This document shows positions 1 to 8,773 of a stretch of DNA of 64,000 bases, piece by piece. Each line of letters starts with the position of its first letter. Within the stretch, counting starts at the first letter, position 1. The stretch comes from Mycobacterium conspicuum. Its GTDB lineage: Bacteria; Actinomycetota; Actinomycetes; Mycobacteriales; Mycobacteriaceae. The stretch is taken from the NCBI RefSeq assembly GCF_010730195.1, contig NZ_AP022613.1, positions 1,054,001-1,118,000 of the forward strand, written 5' to 3'. The translations under genes and the position numbers were made by a program. Below the pieces are notes generated by a model. It had not been told where the DNA came from, did no database searches, and saw nothing but the letters and a program-made list of their open reading frames with translations.

Positions 1-296
1 TCGTCGGTCTCCTCGGGGATGACGGACTCCCAGGTGCGGCCGAAGTCGTCGACGAATCCGGTGAAGGGCAAGACGAGGGCTTCCCGGAACAGCCCCGCCT
101 TGGACCCGAAATTGCGGAACAGCAAATGTTCGGTAACCCCTGCGGCTTCGGCGATTTCCCGCGTCGTGGTGCTCCGGTAATCCTGGCGGGCGAAGAGGTC
201 GCGCGCGGCCGCGAGCAGGAGCTTGCGCGGTTCGCCACGCGGCCGGCGCGAACCCTGAGCCGGCGCCTCGGCCTGCCTTTTGGCGGAAGGTGACAC
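1..296 (-). CDS. TetR/AcrR-family regulator, N-terminal part (cut by window edge)
   Basis: The reverse strand from a GTG at 296 is open to the window edge and encodes about 98 residues. After a basic N-terminal tail comes a TetR DNA-binding domain at about residues 25-70 (LLLAAARDLFARQDYRSTTT, then EIAEAAGV and LLFRNFGSKAGLFREAL). GAGGAG lies 4 nt before the GTG. The gene diverges from the AveC/P450 operon, and a 30-bp perfect palindrome lies between them, so it probably represses itself and that operon. The ligand domain is outside the window, so the effector cannot be guessed. Confidence 0.9.
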   Translation of the reverse strand, partial: MSPSAKRQAEAPAQGSRRPRGEPRKLLLAAARDLFARQDYRSTTTREIAEAAGVTEHLLFRNFGSKAGLFREALVLPFTGFVDDFGRTWESVIPEETD

Positions 297-327
297 TTCG
301 CTCCTCGAACAGGTTCGGTGTTGACTG

Positions 328-357
328 TCATTAAGATAGTCGGCACTATCTTAATGA
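328..357. promoter_or_regulatory. 30-bp perfect palindrome, probable TetR operator
   Basis: Two 13-nt arms, TCATTAAGATAGT and its exact reverse complement, flank a CGGC centre between divergent genes. A TTGACT hexamer at 321-326 could serve as a -35 box for the rightward operon, so a bound repressor would block the promoter. Its AT-rich arms stand out from the GC-rich surroundings. The assignment to the adjacent TetR gene rests on position. Confidence 0.8.
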
Positions 358-385
358 TCGGGTTGGCTCTCGGAAGGGTACGGAC

Positions 386-478
386 GTGGGTGCTGTGATC
401 ATGCTAGGCACGTTGTTCGGGCTGATCGCGCTGGTATTCGCGCTGGTTCTGCGTTGCGACCCGGAGAGCCGCTCGTGA
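386..478 (+). CDS. Tiny single-span membrane peptide, coupled to the AveC-like gene
   Basis: A GTG-started frame encodes 30 residues: a short start, one strongly hydrophobic segment (LGTLFGLIALVFALVLR) and a hydrophilic tail ending in DPESRS. GGAAGGG lies 7 nt before the start. Its TGA (476-478) overlaps the GTG of the AveC-like gene (475-477) as GTGA, the standard arrangement for translational coupling. The length, ribosome site, hydrophobicity and overlap together argue for a real gene. It could instead be only a leader that sets translation of the next gene. I recognise no family. Confidence 0.55.
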   Translation: MGAVIMLGTLFGLIALVFALVLRCDPESRS

Positions 479-1248
479 CGCCTCTGATGGCGGGAGCGCT
501 GTACTTCGCGATCGTTAGCGGCACCGCGTTTCTGTTGATCGGGATCTATCTGAGCTATCGCCGGAAGCGCATCCATCCGCTGCTGCTGCTGAGCGTCGCG
601 GCGCTCTCCTTCTCCTGGATCGAGTCGCCGTACGACTGGGCGATGTACGCGCAATTTCCGCCCGCCCTGCCCCGGATGCCGTCCTGGTGGCCGCTGAACG
701 TGACGTGGGGCGGGCTGCCGTCGTCGGTCCCGATCGGGTACATCTCCTACTTCGTGCTGCCCGCTTTGGTCGGAGCGGCCCTGGGACGATGGGCGAGCAG
801 GAAATTCGGCTGGCGCAGGCCGATCACCCTGCTGATAGTGGGCCTGGCCGTCGGCTTCTGCTGGGCGTTCTTCTTCAATGCCATCACGGGTGCCCAGCTC
901 GGCAATTTCTACTACGGCTACGTGATCCCGGGTCTCGCGATATTCGAGGGGACCAAACACCAGTACCCGCTATACGACTCGCTCGCCATGGGCATCCAGA
1001 TGATGGTCTTCACCTACCTTCTCGGCCGCACCGACCACGAGGGCCGCAACGTCATCGAGATGTGGGCCGACAAGAAGTCGACCGGCCGCCTGCAGTCGTC
1101 GGTCCTGTCCGTCGTCGCCGTCATCGTCGTCGGGCACCTGGTTTACGGCGCGGTCTTCGCGCCGCATCTGATCACGAAGCTGGGGGGCTGGGTGACCGCG
1201 GGACCCACCGAGCAGCTGTACCCGGGCACACCCAACCAACCCAAGTAG
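475..1248 (+). CDS. AveC-like (spirocyclase AveC family) membrane protein
   Basis: The 257-residue protein has about seven hydrophobic segments and resembles the actinobacterial family named after AveC, the spiroketal-forming protein of avermectin biosynthesis. Visible features are SWIESPYDWAMYAQFP after the second span and an aromatic GNFYYGYVIPG stretch. I place the start at GTG 475 because GGAGAG lies 6 nt upstream and it overlaps the preceding tiny gene. A TTG at 454 would extend it by seven residues. A P450 follows 11 nt downstream, so both may act on one lipid or polyketide-like substrate. Family membership is a similarity judgement; the reaction here is unknown. Confidence 0.75.
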   Translation: MTPLMAGALYFAIVSGTAFLLIGIYLSYRRKRIHPLLLLSVAALSFSWIESPYDWAMYAQFPPALPRMPSWWPLNVTWGGLPSSVPIGYISYFVLPALVGAALGRWASRKFGWRRPITLLIVGLAVGFCWAFFFNAITGAQLGNFYYGYVIPGLAIFEGTKHQYPLYDSLAMGIQMMVFTYLLGRTDHEGRNVIEMWADKKSTGRLQSSVLSVVAVIVVGHLVYGAVFAPHLITKLGGWVTAGPTEQLYPGTPNQPK

Positions 1249-1259
1249 GACGAAACACC

Positions 1260-2465
1260 TTGGCCGAGACCACCGTCGAGCTGTACTACGACCCGTTCGA
1301 CCACAAGATCGACGACGACCCTTATCCCATCTGGAAGCGGATGCGCGCCGAAGCCCCGCTGTACTACAACGACAAACACAACTTCTATGCGTTGAGTCGC
1401 TACGACGACGTCGCACCGGCCCTGCACGATTGGCAGACCTATCGGTCCGGACACGGCACCACCGCCGACATCTTGTTCGCCGGCGTCGAGATCCCACCGG
1501 GCATCCTGCTTTTCGAGGATCCACCGCTGCACGACCTGCACCGGCGCCTGTTATCCCGCGTCTTCACTCCCCGCCGGATGCTGGCCGTGGAAGACCTAGT
1601 GCGCGACTTGTGTTGTCGCGCACTGGATCCGCTGCGCGACGCGGACGGGTTTGACTTTGTCGCAGACCTCGGCGCCGTGATGCCGATGCGCACCATCGGC
1701 TACCTGCTGGGGATACCCGAGGAGGGCCAGCAGGCGATCCGCGACCGCAACGACAAAAACATCACCATCGACTCCGACGGCGCTGCCTTCGACCCGGAGA
1801 AATTCGAGGATTCGGTGGCGTTGTTCGCCGACTACATCGAGTGGCGGGCGACGCATCCTTCCGATGACCTGATGACCGACCTGCTCAATGCCCAGGTCGA
1901 AGAGCCCGACGGCACCGTGCGTCCGCTCGAGCGCACCGAGGTGCTGGCCTACACCGCGATGATCGCCGGCGCGGGCAACGAAACCACCGCGAGGCTGATC
2001 GGCTTCATGGGCGAGGTGCTCGGCAACCATCCGGACCAGAGACGCGAACTGGTAGAAGACTTTTCACTGATCCCCAACGCGGTCGAGGAGACACTGCGCT
2101 TCGAACCGCCGTCACCGGTGCAGGCGCGCTACGTCGCCCGCGACGTCGAGCTGCACGGGCAGACGGTGGCCGAAGGGTCCTACATGCTTCTGCTCAACGC
2201 GTCGGCCAATCGCGACGAGACGCGCTATGAGAACCCGGACCGTTACGACATCCACCGCACGGGCGGGCACTTGAGCTTCGGCCAGGGACTGCACTTTTGC
2301 CTCGGCTCGGCGCTGGCGCGCTTGGAAGCGCGCGTCGCGCTCGAGGAAGTCTTCAAGCGCTGGGCCGACTGGGAAGTCGACTACGAGCACGCGAGCAGGG
2401 CCCGGACGTCCAGTGTGCGGGGTTGGGGCCGGCTGCCCGTCAAAACATTAAGAGTTGCAAGGTAA
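1260..2465 (+). CDS. Cytochrome P450
   Basis: The 401-residue protein is a soluble bacterial P450 that would use a separate ferredoxin and reductase. The I-helix AGNETT motif is at residues 238-243, the K-helix EETLRFEPP follows, and the haem loop FGQGLHFCLGSALAR carries the cysteine ligand near residue 347. The start is TTG 1260, with AGGA 9 nt upstream; the longer open frame before it overlaps the AveC-like gene and has no P450 similarity. Length is normal for the family. It lies between the AveC-like and dehydrogenase genes in one probable operon. The substrate cannot be inferred. Confidence 0.93.
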   Translation: MAETTVELYYDPFDHKIDDDPYPIWKRMRAEAPLYYNDKHNFYALSRYDDVAPALHDWQTYRSGHGTTADILFAGVEIPPGILLFEDPPLHDLHRRLLSRVFTPRRMLAVEDLVRDLCCRALDPLRDADGFDFVADLGAVMPMRTIGYLLGIPEEGQQAIRDRNDKNITIDSDGAAFDPEKFEDSVALFADYIEWRATHPSDDLMTDLLNAQVEEPDGTVRPLERTEVLAYTAMIAGAGNETTARLIGFMGEVLGNHPDQRRELVEDFSLIPNAVEETLRFEPPSPVQARYVARDVELHGQTVAEGSYMLLLNASANRDETRYENPDRYDIHRTGGHLSFGQGLHFCLGSALARLEARVALEEVFKRWADWEVDYEHASRARTSSVRGWGRLPVKTLRVAR

Positions 2466-2476
2466 TAGGAGGAAGC

Positions 2477-3586
2477 ATGACCGCAGGCAACTACCGCGTG
2501 GTGGTGTGGGCGACGGGCGGGATCGGGTCGATCGCCATTCGCACCATCACCAACCGGCCCGACCTCGAACTCGTCGGGGTGTGGGTGCACTCCGAGGAAA
2601 AGGTGGGCAAGGACGCCGGCGAGCTGGCCAACGGCGATCCCATCGGTGTGGCGGCCACCAACGACGCGGATGCGTTGATTGCGCTCAAGCCGGATTGCGT
2701 GGTCTATGCGGCCGCCGGCCCCGAGCGTGACGCCCTGGCGATCCCGGACTACGTGAAATTGCTCGAATCCGGCATCAACGTCGTGACCACCAGCACCACG
2801 CGGCTGGTCAACCCGCACGCCTACGAACCCGCCGAGTGGCGCGAGCAACTCGTCGCCGCGGCCAAACAGGGACAGGTGTCGCTGTACGCGTCGGGCATCG
2901 AACCCGGATTCGCGGCCGACTACTTGCCGCTCGTGCTGTCGACGCAATCGTCGTCGATCGAGAAGATCCACTCCTACGAGATCGGGTTGTACGACGACTA
3001 CGGTGTGCCCGACATCATGATCAACGGCTTGGGATTTGGCCAACCGCTGGACTATGAGCCCTGGATCTCGTTTCCCGGTGCGATCGCCGGCGAGTGGGCG
3101 GGTCAGGTCCGGTTGATCGGCGAAGCCTTGGGGGTCGAAGTCCAGGAGATGCGCGAAGAGTTCGATCGCGCCGTGACCAACGAAACCCTCGAAGTCGCGA
3201 TGGGCACCGTCGAGGCGGGGACGTGCGGTGCGATCCGCATGAAGGCGATCGGCGTCGTCGACGGCCGCGAGGCGATCATCGTCGAACATGTGACGCGGCT
3301 TGCGCATAGCGTCGCTCCGGACTGGCCGCGGGGAATCGGCGACCTGTCCTATCGCGTGATGATCACCGGCGACCCCGACATCGACTGCACCATGGCCGCG
3401 ACCCTGCGCGACCCCGGACGGGCCGGGATCGCCTCGATGACCTCCGGGGCCGGTGCGATGGTGGCCACCGCGATGCGCGTCGTCAACGCCGTGCCCTACG
3501 TCGTCGATGCCGCGCCCGGGCTGTTAAGCGCCGTCGATCTGCCACTGACCATTCCCAAGAATGTCTTTGCCACGCAACAGGTCTGA
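2477..3586 (+). CDS. Diaminopentanoate-dehydrogenase-like NAD(P)-binding oxidoreductase
   Basis: The 369-residue protein starts with a Rossmann segment (YRVVVWATGGIGSIAIR) followed by a dihydrodipicolinate-reductase-like fold. It belongs to the mycobacterial family related to 2,4-diaminopentanoate dehydrogenase, often found beside P450 genes. The start at ATG 2477 is clear: AGGAGGAAG lies directly upstream, 11 nt after the P450 stop, placing it in the same operon. It probably oxidises or reduces a product of the P450 step, but no substrate is known for the mycobacterial members. Confidence 0.85.
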   Translation: MTAGNYRVVVWATGGIGSIAIRTITNRPDLELVGVWVHSEEKVGKDAGELANGDPIGVAATNDADALIALKPDCVVYAAAGPERDALAIPDYVKLLESGINVVTTSTTRLVNPHAYEPAEWREQLVAAAKQGQVSLYASGIEPGFAADYLPLVLSTQSSSIEKIHSYEIGLYDDYGVPDIMINGLGFGQPLDYEPWISFPGAIAGEWAGQVRLIGEALGVEVQEMREEFDRAVTNETLEVAMGTVEAGTCGAIRMKAIGVVDGREAIIVEHVTRLAHSVAPDWPRGIGDLSYRVMITGDPDIDCTMAATLRDPGRAGIASMTSGAGAMVATAMRVVNAVPYVVDAAPGLLSAVDLPLTIPKNVFATQQV

Positions 3587-3839
3587 GCGTTTGGGAGCAC
3601 CGCGGTCGTCGCGCAGTCGGCGTGAGATGTCCAAACAGTGAACTAAATGGAAATGGTAGGAAACGTCCAACCAAACCACAGCTTGTCCCAAGCTCGCGGG
3701 GCCACCATGAAAATCACGCTGAGCAACACACCGTAGCAAGTCGGTCACGACATCGTGCACTCGTCGCACCTCGACCGAAATGCGAGGTCACGGGTGGCTC
3801 AGGTGCCGACCGACCGCAAGCGGCCGAGCGGGGTGGCAC

Positions 3840-4268
3840 ATGTCGACTTTCTCCCGCGTCCGCCGCCAGGAGGCGGCGGCGTTCACGTGGGCCAACGGTG
3901 GGGCGCGACGGGCAGCGAAAGCGGGCCTGGCCGCCCTGGCCGCGCTAACCGCTGTGGGTATGTGGCCCGCTCCCGCTGCCACCGCCGCCCCGGTTCCGGT
4001 CTGCCCGCAAGGGCCCGACCCGGGGGCGGGCCCGGCGTGCGGCCAGCGTGCGTTCCTGGCCGATATCAATGCCGCGGGTCTCGAAGACAGCAACGGCAAC
4101 CAGGTGGCCTTGGACCAGGGCCTGGACATGTGTGGCCTGATGGACGCCGGCCTGACCCGACAGCAGATGGTGAGCCAGTTCGCGGCGGACAACCCGGCGC
4201 TGGGCCTGGACGGGGCGGCGAAGGTGGTGCAAATCGTGGTCCGCGACCTCTGCCCCTGGCACCGGTAG
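3840..4268 (+). CDS. DUF732 small secreted protein
   Basis: The 142-residue product has an arginine-rich N-terminus and a hydrophobic stretch (AGLAALAALTAVGMW) followed by PAPAATAAP, a probable signal peptide cut after the alanines near residue 50. The mature part is a typical DUF732 domain, helical and carrying paired cysteines (MCGLMDAG and RDLCPWHR). Mycobacteria encode many such small exported proteins of unknown role. I chose ATG 3840; upstream codons in frame have no family similarity. The 253 nt before it hold nothing else that I can support. Confidence 0.85.
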   Translation: MSTFSRVRRQEAAAFTWANGGARRAAKAGLAALAALTAVGMWPAPAATAAPVPVCPQGPDPGAGPACGQRAFLADINAAGLEDSNGNQVALDQGLDMCGLMDAGLTRQQMVSQFAADNPALGLDGAAKVVQIVVRDLCPWHR

Positions 4269-4421
4269 TTCGCGAACCTGCTTCCAGCGGGCGTTTCACG
4301 TTCGCAACCCTTGCATTTCAGCGTTGACGCCGGCGTAACAAAATTGGCATCGAAGCTTCCTAGTGTGGGGCGGTCCACCTTCGTAGCGATCATCAGTGGA
4401 CCCTCAGCGATAGGAACACAA

Positions 4422-6599
4422 TTGAGCGGAAACGCGGTTCGCCTCGCGGCGATCAACAATGTCGAGGCATACATACCCCCGGCCGTCAGCTTTGTGCCGG
4501 GCGAAGAGCCGGGCCAGATCTTCGGCTCGAACGTCTTCACCAAGGCGGAAATGCAGGCGCGACTGCCCAAGTCGGTGTACAAGTCCGTCGTGGCGACCAT
4601 CGAGAAGGGCACCAAACTTGACCCCGCGGTCGCCGACGCGGTCGCGGTGGCCATGAAGGACTGGGCGCTGGAAAAGGGCGCCACCCACTACGCGCACGTG
4701 TTCTACCCGATGACCGGCCTGACAGCGGAGAAGCACGACAGCTTTCTCGAGCCTGTCTCCGACGGCCAGACGCTGGCGGAGTTCGCCGGCAAGACCCTCA
4801 TCCAGGGCGAGCCGGACGCGTCGAGCTTCCCGTCGGGCGGCCTGCGCAGCACCTTCGAGGCGCGCGGCTACACCGGCTGGGACGTCACCAGCCCGGCCTA
4901 CATCCTGGAGAACCCGAACGGCAACACGCTGTGCATCCCGACGGTCTTCGTCTCGATGACCGGCGAAGCTTTGGACTACAAGACGCCGCTGCTGCGCAGT
5001 CAGCAGGCGATGGGCATACACGCCGAGCGGGTCCTAAAGCTGTTCGGGCACAAGGACCTCAACCGTGTCGTCTCGTTTTGCGGCCCGGAGCAGGAATACT
5101 TCCTCGTCGACCGGCACTTCTTCCTCGCGCGCCCGGACCTCGTCAACGCCGGCCGCACCCTGTTCGGGGCCAAGCCGCCCAAGGGTCAAGAGTTCGACGA
5201 CCACTACTTCGGCGCGGTGCCCGAGCGGGTGCTGGGCTTCATGATGGACACCGAGCGGGAGCTGTTCAAGCTCGGCATTCCGGCCAAGACCCGGCACAAC
5301 GAGGTGGCCCCCGGCCAGTTCGAGATCGCGCCGATGTTCGAGCGGGCCAACATCGCCTCCGACCACCAGCAGCTGCTGATGACGATCTTCAAGACGATCG
5401 CCAAGAAACACGGCATGGAGTGCCTGTTCCACGAGAAGCCGTTTGCCGGCGTCAACGGGTCGGGCAAGCACGTCAACTTCTCGATGGGCAACTCCGAGCT
5501 GGGCTCGCTGCTGGTGCCGGGAGACACCCCGCACGAGAACGCGCAATTTTTGGTGTTCTGCGCCGCGGTGATCCGCGCCGTGCACAAGTTCGCCGGGCTG
5601 CTGCGGGTTTCGGTGGCATCCGCCACCAACGACCACCGCCTGGGCGCCAACGAGGCGCCGCCGGCGATCATTTCGATCTTCCTCGGCGAGCAGCTCGCCG
5701 ACGTCTTCGAGCAGATCGCCAAGGGTGCCGCCACATCGTCAAAGGGCAAGGGCACCATGATCATTGGTGTCGACACGTTGCCCCATCTGCCGACGGACCC
5801 GGGCGACCGCAACCGCACCAGCCCGTTCGCGTTCACCGGGAACCGGTTCGAGTTCCGTGCGCCCGGCTCCGGGCAGACGGTCGCGGTGCCGTTGATCGTG
5901 CTCAACACGATCATGGCGGACTCGCTCGATTACATGGCCACGGTTCTCGAGGAGGCCGTCGCGGACGGTGCGGACTTCGACAACGCGGTTCAGCAGTTGC
6001 TCACCGACATCATCACCGAGCACGGTGCGGTCGTGTACAACGGCGACGGGTACTCGGAGAAGTGGCAGATCGAGGCGGCGCAGCGGGGCCTGCCGAACCT
6101 CAAGACCACGCTGGACGCCATTCCGGAGTTGATCAAGCCCGAATCGATTGAACTCTTCGAGAAATACGGCGTGTTCAACGAGCGCGAACTGCACAGCCGC
6201 TACGAGGTCCGGTTGGAGCAGTACGCGCTGACCATCGCGGTCGAGGCGAAGCTGGCCCTGGAACTCGGGACGACGGTGATCCTGCCGGCCGCGATCCGCT
6301 ACCAGACCGAGCTGGCCCAGAACGTCGCGGCCCTGAAGAAGGCCGGTGTCGAGGCGAGCACCGTTGCGCTGGAAGCGGTTTCGGCACCGATCGCCGACCT
6401 CCAGGCGGGGCTGGCGGAGCTGAAGTCGGCGCTGTCCGACCACTCGGCCGAGACGGCGCTTGCCGAGGCCGAGCACGCCCAGTCCGCGTTGCTGCCGGCG
6501 ATGGCGGCGGTCCGCGCCGCCGCCGACACGCTGGAAAGCCTTGTGGCCGACGACTTGTGGCCGCTGCCCACCTACCAGGAGATGCTCTACATCCTGTAA
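4422..6599 (+). CDS. glnN: Glutamine synthetase type III
   Basis: The 725-residue enzyme has type III length, far larger than GlnA1-like type I enzymes (about 470). It joins ammonia and glutamate using ATP. Visible motifs are EQEYFLVDR near residue 223, KTRHNEVAPGQFEIAP, the nucleotide-binding VNGSGKHVNFSMG near 344, and NRTSPFAFTGNRFEFRAPGS. The start is TTG 4422 with AGGA 6 nt upstream; the product then begins LSGNAVRLAAINNVEAY, where the family begins. It is monocistronic. Its role beside GlnA1 is not shown by the sequence; alternative nitrogen assimilation or stress use is possible. Confidence 0.93.
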   Translation: MSGNAVRLAAINNVEAYIPPAVSFVPGEEPGQIFGSNVFTKAEMQARLPKSVYKSVVATIEKGTKLDPAVADAVAVAMKDWALEKGATHYAHVFYPMTGLTAEKHDSFLEPVSDGQTLAEFAGKTLIQGEPDASSFPSGGLRSTFEARGYTGWDVTSPAYILENPNGNTLCIPTVFVSMTGEALDYKTPLLRSQQAMGIHAERVLKLFGHKDLNRVVSFCGPEQEYFLVDRHFFLARPDLVNAGRTLFGAKPPKGQEFDDHYFGAVPERVLGFMMDTERELFKLGIPAKTRHNEVAPGQFEIAPMFERANIASDHQQLLMTIFKTIAKKHGMECLFHEKPFAGVNGSGKHVNFSMGNSELGSLLVPGDTPHENAQFLVFCAAVIRAVHKFAGLLRVSVASATNDHRLGANEAPPAIISIFLGEQLADVFEQIAKGAATSSKGKGTMIIGVDTLPHLPTDPGDRNRTSPFAFTGNRFEFRAPGSGQTVAVPLIVLNTIMADSLDYMATVLEEAVADGADFDNAVQQLLTDIITEHGAVVYNGDGYSEKWQIEAAQRGLPNLKTTLDAIPELIKPESIELFEKYGVFNERELHSRYEVRLEQYALTIAVEAKLALELGTTVILPAAIRYQTELAQNVAALKKAGVEASTVALEAVSAPIADLQAGLAELKSALSDHSAETALAEAEHAQSALLPAMAAVRAAADTLESLVADDLWPLPTYQEMLYIL

Positions 6600-6680
6600 C
6601 GGACGTCGTCGGGCGTGGGTCGTCCGCAGAAACTTGGTGATTCGCGGCCCCACGCCCGGCGATCCGGGCATGATCGGTTG

Positions 6681-7697
6681 ATGCGCGAGCCGCTCGTCTG
6701 CACCGTGGACGCCTTCACCGACCGGGCGTTTTCCGGCAACCCCACCGCCGTGTGCGTTTTCGACGAAGCGTGGCCCGCGACGCCGTGGCTACAGCGGCTG
6801 GCAGCCGAGCTGAATCTGCCCGCCACCGCATTCGTGCGCTACGACCGGCCCCACACCGAGTTACGTTGGTTTAGCCCGCAGACAGAACTTGCGCTGTGTG
6901 GCAGCGGGACGCTGGCGGCGGCACACGTGTTGTGGGAAACCGGCGACCGCGCAACGACTCTCGTCTTCAAGACCTGCGCGGGCAGCCTCGGCGCACATCG
7001 GCAGCCGGATGGACGGATCATGTTGGACTTTCCCGCCGATGACCCCGAGCCGGTGACCGCGCCCGCCGCACTCGCGGCGGCATTAGGCGTCAAGCCGCTG
7101 GCGGTATGGCGCGGACGCCTCGACTATCTCGTCGAGGTGGATTCGATCGAAAGCGTACGAAAACTGACCCCGGACCTGACGGCGCTGGCCGCGCTGGACG
7201 CTCGCGGTGTGATCGTCACGGCCGTCGGCGACGCCGACAGCGACTTCGTGTCCCGCTTCTTCGCGCCCGCCGCCGGAATCGACGAGGACCCCGTCACCGC
7301 GTCCGCACACTGCACCCTGGGCGTGTATTGGTCGAAGAAATTGGGCAAGGACGCGTTGACCGGCCTTCAGGTGTCGGCTCGCGGTGGCCGCGTCGATGTG
7401 CACCTCAGAGATGACCGGGTCAATCTGAGCGGGCGGGCGGTCACCATCACTCGAGGCAACCTGGCCATCACTCGTAACCGAAAGATCCGGTTGCGTTCGC
7501 TCGCCAGCAATTGGCAGAACCGGCGATCTCGCCGTTTTAGGGTGCGCGCGGCGACGGACGGCTTGCGGTTTAATCCGTTTTCGCCGCAGGTATCACGTGA
7601 TGGCTTTTTACCCTCAAGAAAGGATCTTTCATGTTGCACTCGCTGGTTCTGGCAAGTTCGGATCCGCTTGCGGCGGGACTTATTCTCAGGGGAATAA
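6681..7697 (+). CDS. PhzF-family protein with altered active site and run-on C-terminus
   Basis: Residues 1-265 form a PhzF fold: VDAFTDRAFSGNPTAV at the start and GIDEDPVTASAHCTLG in the second half. PhzF isomerases use a glutamate in an ETAF motif and a histidine in a GHxT motif. Here those positions read PATAF (Ala48) and CGSGT (Ser75), so the usual acid-base chemistry is doubtful. The family normally ends near GRAVTITRGNLAI. This frame continues about 70 basic residues and runs 67 nt into the next gene. A TAA at 7475-7477 in another frame suggests that the natural stop was lost by a small indel. Start at ATG 6681. Confidence 0.8.
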   Translation: MREPLVCTVDAFTDRAFSGNPTAVCVFDEAWPATPWLQRLAAELNLPATAFVRYDRPHTELRWFSPQTELALCGSGTLAAAHVLWETGDRATTLVFKTCAGSLGAHRQPDGRIMLDFPADDPEPVTAPAALAAALGVKPLAVWRGRLDYLVEVDSIESVRKLTPDLTALAALDARGVIVTAVGDADSDFVSRFFAPAAGIDEDPVTASAHCTLGVYWSKKLGKDALTGLQVSARGGRVDVHLRDDRVNLSGRAVTITRGNLAITRNRKIRLRSLASNWQNRRSRRFRVRAATDGLRFNPFSPQVSRDGFLPSRKDLSCCTRWFWQVRIRLRRDLFSGE

Positions 7698-7855
7698 AGG
7701 GAATCTTTTACCTGATCGGCGGCGTGATCGCGGCCATCATCTGCGCTGTCATCGCCGCGATGAAGGGCCGCAATCCCCTTGGGTGGGGGATTCTGGGGTT
7801 CTTCTTCTCCATCATCACACTGATCGTCGTCATCGTTATTCCAAGCAAAAAATAA
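7631..7855 (+). CDS. Small two-span membrane protein
   Basis: The 74-residue protein has a hydrophobic segment (FYLIGGVIAAIICAVIAA), a basic turn (MKGRNPLGWG) and a second segment (FFFSIITLIVVIVIP) ending in SKK. GAAAGGA lies a few bases before ATG 7631. Similar small actinobacterial membrane proteins with a GWGxxGFFF motif exist but have no function. Its 5-prime end lies inside the extended C-terminus of the PhzF-like frame, which supports this as the real gene and the extension as spurious. AT content is above its neighbours. Confidence 0.65.
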   Translation: MLHSLVLASSDPLAAGLILRGIKGIFYLIGGVIAAIICAVIAAMKGRNPLGWGILGFFFSIITLIVVIVIPSKK

Positions 7856-7951
7856 AGTTCGCCGCGCGGCCGTCGGCTGGCTTTCATTTGTCGCGACCGT
7901 GCCTAAAGCACTTCTTCTCAGCGCCCGTCAGCAAAGCGGTTCGTTCGTTTA

Positions 7952-8647
7952 TTACTTGCGCGCGAGAGCCGGCCCGCCGGGGCGGCCGACGCGCGAACGG
8001 GCGCTCAGCAGTAGTTGGTCGAATTCCGATTGCGGTATGAAGGCCGGGCCGCTGCTGCGGAGGTCCTCGGAGATCCTCTCGGCCAGCAGCCGCAGCTTGA
8101 CGTTGGCTTCCTGGGACAACCACTTGAGTAGGTCGAACGCGCCCTCGTCATTGATGCCGTAGATCAGCATCAGCATGCCCTTGGCCTGCTCGATGACGGC
8201 GCGATTTTCGGCGATCTCGGCCAGCTTCGCCGCGACGCGCTCCTCGTAGTCGGCGTCCTGCAGCCGAGAGATGTCGACATAGACCCCATGTGTCCCGATC
8301 ACCGCACCGTCGGCGTCGTAGAGCCGATCGCCGGCGACGACAACTTGATGCGTGTGCCCGCTCGTGTCGATGATCCGGTGGCGGGTGCTGTAGGGCTTAT
8401 GGCTGTTGAGGATCTCGTCGATGGTGGCGGCGACCTGACCGCGGTCGTCCGGATGTTTATGGGACAACACCAGCTCGGTGGTGGGGGTGACGCTGCCGGG
8501 CTTGTAGCCGTGCATCCGCTCGACTTGTTCGGACCATTCCCACCGTTGGTCGGCGAAGTAGAAGCGGAACCACCCCACCCGTTGCGGGGCACCGCCGGCC
8601 AAAGCCTGTTCGATATCGGCGGACTCGCCGTTGAAATCAAAGTTCAT
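7952..8647 (-). CDS. PAS-ANTAR regulator
   Basis: The 231-residue protein has an N-terminal PAS/PAC domain (about 20-130; RFYFADQRWEWSEQVERMHG and THGVYVDISR) and a C-terminal ANTAR domain (about 135-200; IEQAKGMLMLIYGINDEGAF and LLKWLSQEANVKLRLLAE). ANTAR domains bind paired hexaloop RNA hairpins and usually prevent transcription termination. The PAS domain would sense a small ligand or redox state. A paralogue with the same architecture lies at 47890-48507 beside the CheB/CheR cluster. It is transcribed alone; the 126 nt upstream show no clear promoter. Confidence 0.9.
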   Translation of the reverse strand: MNFDFNGESADIEQALAGGAPQRVGWFRFYFADQRWEWSEQVERMHGYKPGSVTPTTELVLSHKHPDDRGQVAATIDEILNSHKPYSTRHRIIDTSGHTHQVVVAGDRLYDADGAVIGTHGVYVDISRLQDADYEERVAAKLAEIAENRAVIEQAKGMLMLIYGINDEGAFDLLKWLSQEANVKLRLLAERISEDLRSSGPAFIPQSEFDQLLLSARSRVGRPGGPALARK

Positions 8648-8773
8648 CGCAATCTTCGACCCTTCGCACCGTCAAATGTCGGCCCCGTCACCGCGCTCGG
8701 TGGTGCGCCGCGTAGGGGTGCGGCGGCCGCAACCGCGTGCTCCCGGTCGCGACCGCCGCACCCCTGGGCGCTG

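Noticed and set aside
687..1259. N-terminal extension of the P450 frame
   Set aside because: It overlaps the AveC-like gene and reads as Arg/Gly-rich noise; the P450 similarity starts at TTG 1260.
3708..3737. Nine-codon ATG frame before the DUF732 gene
   Set aside because: Too short to support, with no clear ribosome site; kept as unexplained intergenic sequence.
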